A stretch of 64,000 nucleotides of DNA from Megalopta genalis. Taxonomy: Eukaryota; Arthropoda; Insecta; Hymenoptera; Halictidae. Below are positions 54,285 to 64,000 of this stretch, piece by piece. The DNA lies in contig NW_027476223.1 in NCBI RefSeq assembly GCF_051020955.1, positions 372,001-436,000 on the forward strand. Direction: 5' to 3'. The notes beneath the pieces are model-generated. The model did not search any database. It was not told the origin of the DNA and saw only the letters and a program-made list of their open reading frames with translations. The translations under genes and the position numbers were made by a program. The stretch's first letter is position 1, and every line of letters begins with the position of its first letter.

Positions 54285-57200
54285 TCAGCCTTCTACTTCG
54301 CATTGATTTGATGCTAAATCATGTGTTTCGCATGGATTTGAAGCTAACTCGTTTGTTTCGCATGCTGTTGAAGCTAAATCATGTATACCACAAGTATTTG
54401 AAGCTATATCATACGTTTCGCATGGATTCCAAGATAAACCTTCTAATTCGCATTGATTTGAAGCTAAATCATGTGTTTCGCAAGGATTTGAAGATAACTC
54501 ATTTGTTTCGCATGCTGTTGAAGCTAAATCATGTATATCAAAAGTATTTGAAGCTAAACCATTTGATTCGCATGGATTCGAAGATCAGCCTTCTACTTCG
54601 CATTGATTTGAAGCTAATTCATGTGTTCCGCATGGATTTTAAGCTAACTCGTTTGTTTAGCATGCAGTTGAAGCTAAATTATGTATATCACAAGTATTTG
54701 AAGCTAAACCACTTGATTCCCATGGTTTTGAAGCTAAGCTTTCTACTTCGCATAGATTTCAAGATAAATCATGTGTTTCGCTTGGATTTGAATATAACTC
54801 ATTTGTTTGGCATGCTGTTGAAGCTAAATCATGTATATCACAAGTATTTGAAGCTAAACCATTTGCTTCGCATGGATTCGAAGATAAGCCTTCTACTTCG
54901 CATTGATTTGAAGCTAAATCATGTGTTTCGCATGGATTTGAAGCTAACTCGTTTGTTTCGCATGCAGTTGAAGCTAAATCATGTATATCACAAGTATTTG
55001 CAGCTAAACCATTTGTTACGCATGGATTCGAAGATCAGCCTTCTACTTCGCATTGATTTGATGCTAAATCATGTGTTTCGCATGGATTTGAAGCTAACTC
55101 GTTTGTTTCGCATGCTGTTGAAGCTAAATCATGTATATCACAAGTATTTGAAGCTAAACCATTTGTATCGCATTGATTTGAAGCTAAATCATGTGTTTCG
55201 CATGGATTTGAAGCTAACTCGTTTGTTTCGCATGCTGTTGAAGCTAAATCATATATATCACAAGTATTTGAAGCTAAACTATTTGTTTCGCATTTATTCG
55301 AAGCTAAGCCTTCTACTTCGCATTGATTTGAGGCTAAATCATGTGTTTCGCTTGGTTTTGAAGCTAACTCGTTTGTTTCGCATGCTGTTGAAGCTAAATC
55401 ATGTATATCACAAGTATTTGAAGCTATATCATACGTTTCGCATGGATTCCAAGATAACCCTCCTACTTCGCATTGATTTGAAGCTAAATCATGTGTTTCG
55501 CATGGATTTGAAGCTAACTCGTTTGTTTCGCATGCTGTAGAAGCTAAATCATATATATCACAAGTATTTGAAGCTAAACCATTTGTTTCGCATTTATTCG
55601 AAGCTAAGCCTTCTACTTCGCATTGATTTGAGGCTAAATCATGTGTTTCGCTTGGTTTTGAAGCTAACTCGTTTTTTTCGCATGCAGTTGTAGCTAAATC
55701 ATGTATATCACAAGTATTTGAAGCAAAACCATTTGGTTCGCATGGATTCGAAGATAAGCCTTCTACTTCGCATTGATTTTAATCTAAATCATGTGTTTCG
55801 CATGGATTTAAAGCTAACTCGTTTGTTTCGCATGCAGTTGAAGCTGAATCATGTATATCACAAGTATTTGAAGCTAAACTATTCGTTTCGCATGGATTCG
55901 AAGATAAGTCTTCCACTTCGCATTGATTTGATGCAAAATCATGTGTTTCGCAAGGATTTGAAGCTAACTCGTTTGTTTCGCATGCTGTTGAAGCTAACTC
56001 AAGTGTATCAAAAGTATTTGAAGCTAAACCATTTGCTTCGCATGGATTCGAAGATCAGCCTCCTACTTCGCATTGGTTTGATGCTAAATCATGTGTTTCG
56101 CAAGGACTTGAATCTAACTCGTTTGTTTCGGATGCTGTTGAAGTTAAATCATGTATATCACAAGTATTTGAAGCTATATCATTTGTTTCGCATGGATTCG
56201 AAGATAACCCTTCTAATTCGCATTGATTTGAAGCTAAATCATGTGTTTCGCTTGGATTTGAAGCTAACTCGTTTTTTTCGCTAGTAGTTGAAGCTAAATC
56301 ATGCATATCACAAGTATTTGAAGCTAAACCATTTGATTCCCATGGTTTTGAAGCCAAGCTTTCTACATCGCATTGACTTGAAGATAAATCATGTGTTTCG
56401 CTTGGATTTGAAGATAACTCATTTGTTTCGCATGCTGTTGAAGCTAAATCATGTATATCACAAGTATTTGAAGCTAAACCACTTGCTTCGCATGGATTCG
56501 ATGATCAGCCTTCTACTTCGCATTGATTTGATGCTAAATCATGTGTTTCGCATGGATTTGAAGCTAACTCGTTTGTTTCGCATGCTGTTGAAGCTAAATC
56601 ATGTATACCACAAGTATTTGAAGCTATATCATACGTTTCGCATGGATTCCAAGATAAACCTTCTAATTCGCATTGATTTGAAGCTAAATCATGTGTTTCG
56701 CAAGGATTTGAAGATAACTCATTTGTTTCGCATGCTGTGAAGCTAAATCATGTATATCAAAAGTATTTGAAGCTAAACCATTTGATTCGCATGGATTCGA
56801 AGATCAGCCTTCTACTTCGCATTGATTTGAAGCTAAATCATGTGTTCCGCATGGATTTTAAGCTAACTCGTTTGTTTAGCATGCAGTTGAAGCTAAATTA
56901 TGTATATCACAAGTATTTGAAGCTAAACCACTTGATTCCCATGGTTTTGAAGCTAAGCTTTCTACTTCGCATAGATTTCAAGATAAATCATGTGTTTCGC
57001 TTGGATTTGAATATAACTCATTTGTTTCGCATGCTGTTGAAGCTAAATCATGTATATCACAAGTATTTGAAGCTAAACCATTTGCTTCGCATGGATTCGA
57101 AGATAAGCCTTCTACTTCGCATTGATTTGAAGCTAAATCATGTGTTTCGCATGGATTTGAAGCTAACTCGTTTGTTTCGCATTGCAGTTGAAGCTAAATC

Positions 57201-58695
57201 ATGTATATCACAAGTATTTGCAGCTAAACCATTTGTTACGCATGGATTCGAAGATCAGCCTTCTACTTCGCATTGATTTGATGCTAAATCATGTGTTTCG
57301 CATGGATTTGAAGCTAACTCGTTTGTTTCGCATGCTGTTGAAGCTAAATCATGTATATCACAAGTATTTGAAGCTAAACCATTTGTATCGCATTGATTTG
57401 AAGCTAAATCATGTGTTTCGCATGGATTTGAAGCTAACTCGTTTGTTTCGCATGCTGTTGAAGCTAAATCATGTATATCACAAGTATTTGAAGCTAAACC
57501 ATTTGTATCGCATTGATTTGAAGCTAAATCATGTGTTTCGCTTGGTTTTGAAGCTAACTCGTTTGTTTCGCATGCTGTTGAAGCTAAATCATGTATATCA
57601 CAAGTATTTGAAGCTATATCATACGTTTCGCATGGATTCCAAGATAACCCTCCTACTTCGCATTGATTTGAAGCTAAATCATGTGTTTCGCATGGATTTG
57701 AAGCTAACTCGTTTGTTTCGCATGCTGTAGAAGCTAAATCATATATATCACAAGTATTTGAAGCTAAACCATTTGTTTCGCATTTATTCGAAGCTAAGCC
57801 TTCTACTTCGCATTGATTTGAGGCTAAATCATGTGTTTCGCTTGGTTTTGAAGCTAACTCGTTTTTTTCGCATGCAGTTGTAGCTAAATCATGTATATCA
57901 CAAGTATTTGAAGCAAAACCATTTGGTTCGCATGGATTCGAAGATAAGCCTTCTACTTCGCATTGATTTTAATCTAAATCATGTGTTTCGCATGGATTTA
58001 AAGCTAACTCGTTTGTTTCGCATGCAGTTGAAGCTGAATCATGTATATCACAAGTATTTGAAGCTAAACTATTCGTTTCGCATGGATTCGAAGATAAGTC
58101 TTCCACTTCGCATTGATTTGATGCAAAATCATGTGTTTCGCAAGGATTTGAAGCTAACTCGTTTGTTTCGCATGCTGTTGAAGCTAACTCAAGTGTATCA
58201 AAAGTATTTGAAGCTAAACCATTTGCTTCGCATGGATTCGAAGATCAGCCTCCTACTTCGCATTGGTTTGATGCTAAATCATGTGTTTCGCAAGGACTTG
58301 AATCTAACTCGTTTGTTTCGGATGCTGTTGAAGTTAAATCATGTATATCACAAGTATTTGAAGCTATATCATTTGTTTCGCATGGATTCGAAGATAACCC
58401 TTCTAATTCGCATTGATTTGAAGCTAAATCATGTGTTTCGCTTGGATTTGAAGCTAACTCGTTTTTTTCGCTAGTAGTTGAAGCTAAATCATGCATATCA
58501 CAAGTATTTGAAGCTAAACCATTTGATTCCCATGGTTTTGAAGCCAAGCTTTCTACATCGCATTGACTTGAAGATAAATCATGTGTTTCGCTTGGATTTG
58601 AAGATAACTCATTTGTTTCGCATGCTGTTGAAGCTAAATCATGTATATCACAAGTATTTGAAGCTAAACCACTTGCTTCGCATGGATTCGATGAT
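54285..58695. repeat. About 2,200-bp tandem duplication
   Basis: Sequence at about 54,285-56,504 recurs at about 56,505-58,695. The offset is 2,220 at the left, 2,219 between a one-base deletion near 56,738 (gctgtgaagc) and a one-base insertion near 57,182 (gcattgcag), then 2,220 again, and 2,190 further right after one monomer is lost. Landmarks 55,718/57,908 and 56,288/58,478 show the 2,190 offset. Both copies contain the D/E hybrid monomer (accatttgtatcgcattga); the second has two in succession. Confidence 0.88.
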
Positions 58696-61600
58696 CAGCC
58701 TCCTACTTCGCATTGGTTTGATGCTAAATCATGTGTTTCGCAAGGACTTGAAGCTAACTCGTTTTTTTCGCTAGTAGTTGAAGCTAAATCATGCATATCA
58801 CAAGTATTTGAAGCAAAACCATTTGATTCCCATGGTTTTGAGGCTAACCTTTCTACTTCGCATTGATTTGAAGATAAATCATGTGTTTCGCTTGCATTTG
58901 AATATAACACATTTGTTTCGCATGCTGTTGAAGCTAAATCATGTATATCACAAGTATTTGAAGCTAAACCATTTGTTTCGAATGGATTCGAAGATAACCC
59001 TTCTAATTCGCATTGATTTGAGGCTAAATCATGTGTTTCGCTTGGATTTGAAGCTAACTCGTTTTTTTCGATAGTAGTTGAAGCTAAATCATTCATATCA
59101 CAAGTATTTGAAGCTAAACCATTTGATTCCCATGGTTTTGAAGCTAAGCTTTCTACTTCGCATTGATTTGAAGATAAATCATGTGTTTCGCTTGGATTTG
59201 AATATAACTCATTTGTTTCGCATGCTGTTGAAGCTAAATCATGTATATCACAAGTATTTGAAGCTAAACCATTTGCTTCGCATGGATTCGAAGATCAGCC
59301 TTCTACTTCGCATTGATTTGTTGCTAAATCATGTGTTTCGCATGGATTTGAAGCTAGCTCGTTTCTTTCGCATGCTGTTGAAGCTAAATCGTGTATATCA
59401 CAACTATTTGAAGCTAAACCATTTGTATCGCATGGGATCGAAGATAAGCCTCCTACTTCGTATTGATTTGAAGCTAAATCATGTGTTTCGCTTGGTTTTG
59501 AAGCTAACTCGTTTTTTTCGCATGCAGTTGTAGCTAAATCATGTATATCACAAGTATTTGAAGCTAAACCATTTGTGTCGCATGGATTCGAAGATAAGCC
59601 TTCTACTTCGCATTGATTTGATGCTAAATCATGTGTTTCGCATGTATTTGAAGATAACTCGTTTGTTTCGCATGCAGTTGAAGCTAAATCATGTATATCA
59701 CAAGTATTTGCAGCTAAACCATTTGTTACGCATCTGGATTCGAAGATCAGCCTTCTACTTCGCATTGATTTGATGCTAAATCATGTGTTTTCGCATGGAT
59801 TATAAGCTAACTCGTTTGTTTCGCATGCAGTTGAAGCTAAATCATGTATATCACAAGTATTTGAAGCTAATCCATTCGTTTCGCAAGGATTCGAAGATAA
59901 GCCTTCTACTTCGCAATGATTTTTAATCTAAATCATGTGTTTCGCATGGATTTGAAGCTAACTCGTTTGTTTCGCATGCTGTTGTAGCTAAATCATGTAC
60001 ATCACATGTATTTGAAGCTAAACCATTTGTTTCGCATGGATTCCAAGATAACCCTTCTAATTGGCATTGATTTGATTCTAAATCATGTGTTTCGCATGGA
60101 TTTGAAGCTAACTCGTTTGTTTCGCATGCTGTTGAAACTAAATCATGTATATCACAAGTATTTGAAGCTAAACCATTTGTATCGGATGAGATCGAATATA
60201 AGCCTCCTACTTCGCATTGATTTGAATCTGAATCATGTGTTTCGCATGGATTTGAAGCTAACTCGTTTGTTTCGCATGCTGTTGAAGCTAAATCATATAT
60301 ATCACAAATATTTGAAGCTAAACCATTTGTTTCGCATTTATTCCAAGCTAAGCCTTCTACTTCGCATTGATTTGAGGCTAAATCATGTGTTTCGCATGGA
60401 TTTGAAGCTAACTCGTCTGTTTCGCATGCTGTTGAAGCTAAATCATGTATATCACAAGTATTTGAAGCTATATCATACGTTTCGCATGGATTCCAAGATA
60501 ACCCTTCTAATTCGCATAGATTTGAAGATAAATCATGTGTTTCGCTTGGATTTGAATATAACTCATTTGTTTCGCATGCTGTTGAAGCTAACTCAAGTGT
60601 ATCAAAAGTATTTGAAGCTAAACCATTTGCTTCGCATGGATTCGAAGATCAGCCTTCTACTTCGCATTGATTTGATGCTAAATCATGTGTTTCGCAAGGA
60701 CTTGAATCTAACTCGTTTGTTTCGGATGCTGTTGAAGTTAAATCATGTATATCACAAGTATTTGAAGCTATATCATTTGTTTCGCATGGATTCGAAGATA
60801 ACCCTTCTAATTCGCATTGATTTGAAGCTAAATCATGTGTTTCGCTTGGATTTGAAGCTAACTCGTTTTTTTCGCTAGTAGTTGAAGCTAAATCATGCAT
60901 ATCACAAGTATTTGAAGCTAAACCATTTGATTCCCATGGTTTTGAAGCCAAGCTTTCTACATCGCATTGACTTGAAGATAAATCATGTGTTTCGCTTGGA
61001 TTTGAAGATAACTCATTTGTTTCGCATGCTGTTGAAGCTAAATCATGTATATCACAAGTATTTGAAGCTAAACCACTTGCTTCGCATGGATTCGATGATC
61101 AGCCTCCTACTTCGCATTGGTTTGATGCTAAATCATGTGTTTCGCAAGGACTTGAAGCTAACTCGTTTTTTTTTCGCTAGTAGTTGAAGCTAAATCATGC
61201 ATATCACAAGTATTTGAAGCAAAACCATTTGATTCCCATGGTTTTGAGGCTAACCTTTCTACTTCGCATTGATTTGAAGATAAATCATGTGTTTCGCTTG
61301 CATTTGAATATAACACATTTGTTTCGCATGCTGTTGAAGCTAAATCATGTATATCACAAGTATTTGAAGCTAAACCATTTGTTTCGAATGGATTCGAAGA
61401 TAACCCTTCTAATTCGCATTGATTTGAGGCTAAATCATGTGTTTCGCTTGGATTTGAAGCTAACTCGTTTTTTTTCGATAGTAGTTGAAGCTAAATCATT
61501 CATATCACAAGTATTTGAAGCTAAACCATTTGATTCCCATGGTTTTGAAGCTAAGCTTTCTACTTCGCATTGATTTGAAGATAAATCATGTGTTTCGCTT

Positions 61601-63145
61601 GGATTTGAATATAACTCATTTGTTTCGCATGCTGTTGAAGCTAAATCATGTATATCACAAGTATTTGAAGCTAAACCATTTGCTTCGCATGGATTCGAAG
61701 ATCAGCCTTCTACTTCGCATTGATTTGTTGCTAAATCATGTGTTTCGCATGGATTTGAAGCTAGCTCGTTTCTTTCGCATGCTGTTGAAGCTAAATCATG
61801 TATATCACAACTATTTGAAGCTAAACCATTTGTATCGCATGGGATCGAAGATAAGCCTCCTACTTCGTATTGATTTGAAGCTAAATCATGTGTTTCGCAT
61901 GGATTTGAAGCTAACTCGTTTGTTTCACATGCTGTTGAAGCTAAATCATATATATCACAAGTATTTGAAGCTAAACCATTTGTTTCGCATTTATTCGAAG
62001 CTAAGCCTTCTACTTCGCATTGATTTGAGGCTAAATCATGTGTTTCGCTAGGTTTTGAAGCTAACTCGTTTTTTTTCGCATGCAGTTGTAGCTAAATCAT
62101 GTATATCACAAGTATTTGAAGCTAAACCATTTGTGTCGCATGGATTCGAAGATAAGCCTTCTACTTCGCATTGATTTGATGCTAAATCATGTGTTTCGCA
62201 TGTATTTGAAGATAACTCGTTTGTTTCGCATGCAGTTGAAGCTAAATCATGTATATCACAAGTATTTGCAGCTAAACCATTTGTTACGCATGGATACGAA
62301 GATCAGCCTTCTACTTCGCATTGATTTGATGCTAAATCATGTGTTTCGCATGGATTATAAGCTAACTCGTTTGTTTCGCATGCAGTTGAAGCTAAATCAT
62401 GTATATCACAAGTATTTGAAGCTAATCCATTCGTTTCGCAAGGATTCGAAGATAAGCCTTCTACTTCGCAATGATTTTAATCTAAATCATGTGTTTCGCA
62501 TGGATTTGAAGCTAACTCGTTTGTTTCGCATGCTGTTGTAGCTAAATCATGTACATCACATGTATTTGAAGCTAAACCATTTGTTTCGCATGGATTCCAA
62601 GATAACCCTTCTAATTGGCATTGATTTGATTCTAAATCATGTGTTTCGCATGGATTTGAAGCTAACTCGTTTGTTTCGCATGCTGTTGAAACTAAATCAT
62701 GTATATCACAAGTATTTGAAGCTAAACCATTTGTATCGGATGAGATCGAATATAAGCCTCCTACTTCGCATTGATTTGAATCTGAATCATGTGTTTCGCA
62801 TGGATTTGAAGCTAACTCGTTTGTTTCGCATGCTGTTGAAGCTAAATCATATATATCACAAATATTTGAAGCTAAACCATTTGTTTCGCATTTATTCCAA
62901 GCTAAGCCTTCTACTTCGCATTGATTTGAGGCTAAATCATGTGTTTCGCATGGATTTGAAGCTAACTCGTCTGTTTCGCATGCTGTTGAAGCTAAATCAT
63001 GTATATCACAAGTATTTGAAGCTATATCATACGTTTCGCATGGATTCCAAGATAACCCTTCTAATTCGCATAGATTTGAAGATAAATCATGTGTTTCGCT
63101 TGGATTTGAATATAACTCATTTGTTTCGCATGCTGTTGAAGCTAA
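58163..63145. repeat. About 2,400-2,560-bp tandem duplication
   Basis: Sequence from 58,163 recurs from about 60,567. The offset is 2,404 at first (58,471/60,875). It rises by one or two bases at T runs near 61,168 and 61,469, then to about 2,558 because the first copy lacks a 150-bp unit near 59,490, and settles at 2,554 to about 63,145. The first copy has extra bases near 59,731 (catctggattcg), 59,790 (gtgttttcgc) and 59,931 (gatttttaatc) that the second lacks. Each copy begins with two or three 300-bp subunits carrying cgctagtag. Confidence 0.85.
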
Positions 63146-64000
63146 ATCATGTATATCACAAGTATTTGAAGCTAAACCATTTGCTTCGCATGGATTCGAA
63201 GATCAGCCTTCTACTTCGCATTGATTTGATGCTAAATCATGTGTTTCGCATGGATTTGAAGCTAACTCGTTTCTTTCGCATGCTGTTGAAGCTAAATCAT
63301 GTATACCACAAGTATTTGAAGCTATATCATACGTTTCGCATGGATTCCAAGATAACCCTTCTAATTCGCATTGATTTGAAGCTAAATCATGTGTTTCGCA
63401 TGGATTTGATGCTAACTCGTTTATTTCGCATGCTGTTGAAGCTAAATCATGTATATCACAAGTATAAGAAGCTAATCCATTTGTTTTGCATGGATTCGAA
63501 GATATGCCTACTTCTTCGCATTGATTTGAAGCTAAATCTTGTGTTTCGCATGGATTTGAATCTAACTCGTTTGTTTCGGATGCTGTTGAAGTTAAATCAT
63601 GTATATCAGAAGTATTTGAAGCTATATCATTTGTTTCGCATGGATTCGAAGATAACCCTTCTAATTCGCATTGATTTGAAGCTAAATCATGTGTTTCGCT
63701 TGGATTTGAAGCTAACTCGTTTTTTTCGCTAGTAGTTGAAGCTAAATCATGCATATCACAAGTATTTGAAGCTAAACCATTTGATTCCCATGGTTTTGAA
63801 GCCAAGCTTTCTACATCGCATTGACTTGAAGATAAATCATGTGTTTCGCTTGGATTTGAAGATAACTCATTTGTTTCGCATGCTGTTGAAGCTAAATCAT
63901 GTATATCACAAGTATTTGAAGCTAAACCACTTGCTTCGCATGGATTCGATGATCAGCCTCCTACTTCGCATTGATTTGATGCTAAATCATGTGTTTCGCA
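63146..64000. repeat. Array continuing past the right edge
   Basis: Ordinary 150-bp units lead, from about 63,540, into another copy of the sequence beginning near 60,690, including ttttttcgctagtag near 63,722 and attcccatggttttg near 63,784. The window ends inside an A monomer, so the array boundary lies further right. No flanking unique sequence is visible. Confidence 0.85.

Larger units (their letters stand above)
1..64000. repeat. Tandem array of 30-bp monomers in 150-bp higher-order units, spanning the whole window
   Basis: Every 60-base line holds two copies of a 30-bp monomer sharing the core gaagcta and, usually, tttcgcat. Five types recur in order. A reads ...aaatcatgtgtttcgcatgga, B has actcgtttgtttcgcatgc, C has catgtatatcacaagta (no CpG), D has accatttgtttcgcatgg and E has gataagccttctacttcg. 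Together they make 150 bp. Monomers of one type are much more alike along the array than different types are to each other, which defines a higher-order repeat. All copies lie in one orientation and no unique spacer or foreign insert is seen. The array starts and ends beyond the window. Its role is unknown: satellite or minisatellite DNA is the simplest reading, and a decayed repetitive coding region is the alternative. Confidence 0.97.

Noticed and set aside
53618..55540. Longest plus-strand open frame (640 residues, LKLNH/FRMD-type repeat), and a similar one at 50,813-52,714
   Set aside because: The frame stays open because the monomer is a multiple of three without a stop in that phase. 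It starts and ends at random variant monomers, has no domain or leader, and variants such as cgctagtag and ctgtagaag close it repeatedly across the array.
1..64000. CRISPR array
   Set aside because: The repeats are contiguous and all segments are variants of the same monomer. There are no unique spacers, no constant repeat/spacer alternation and no cas genes.
1..64000. Centromeric CENP-B box in the ttcg-containing core
   Set aside because: The monomer has ttcg twice near the D/E join but lacks the cggg part and the spacing of the CENP-B box.
1..64000. Telomeric repeats, transposon ends, LTRs, rRNA or tRNA genes
   Set aside because: No short telomere-like motif, inverted terminal repeats, target-site duplications, poly-A tails, or rRNA/tRNA-like conserved sequence was seen. 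Every stretch inspected aligns to the 30-bp monomer.
1..64000. Inverted segments or head-to-head monomers
   Set aside because: All monomers inspected read in the same direction; only short palindromes within monomers (ttcgaa, gcatgc, catatg) were seen.

Overview
The whole 64-kb window is one uninterrupted tandem-repeat array that runs off both ends. I find no gene, RNA gene, transposon or unique-sequence island that I can support. The basic unit is a 30-bp monomer with a conserved core (gaagcta...tttcgcat). Five diverged monomer types (here A-E) follow each other in fixed order to make a 150-bp higher-order unit, about 427 of which fill the window. All monomers have the same orientation. The organism cannot be named from this. 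The size and the nested higher-order structure point to a eukaryotic minisatellite or satellite array, or to a very large repetitive exon. A 150-bp consensus built by eye is about 37% G+C and shows no CpG depletion.

Layout. From 1 to about 14.0 kb lies a mosaic domain with local periods of 451, 1,800-1,950 and about 3,153 bp. From 14.0 to 26.4 kb there are two near-identical 4,350-bp copies and a third, rearranged copy. From 23.7 to 32.5 kb these grade into 3,510-bp and then 1,949-bp tandem copies. From 32.7 to 39.5 kb there are 1,020-, 1,921- and 3,692-bp copies. Sequence at 40.8-45.3 kb repeats 31.3-35.6 kb. From about 45.85 kb the texture changes: a frame-shifting variant found 19 times to the left disappears, and local periods become 300, 450, about 2,200 and about 2,400-2,550 bp.

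Coding question. Because 30 and 150 are multiples of 3, several frames stay open by periodicity alone, giving many long but low-complexity ORFs on both strands. The most protein-like reading is on the minus strand. It is a Cys-containing decapeptide repeat with five variants: CETHDLASNQ, CEVEGLSSNP, CETNGLASNT, CDIHDLASTA and CETNELASNP. That frame is broken by recurring in-frame stops and by 1-bp indels, so I do not call a gene. It may be the remains of a coding repeat, an unrecognised exon with assembly errors, or a by-product of the period. No genes are seen to act together; what the window records is repeated unequal exchange and segmental amplification.
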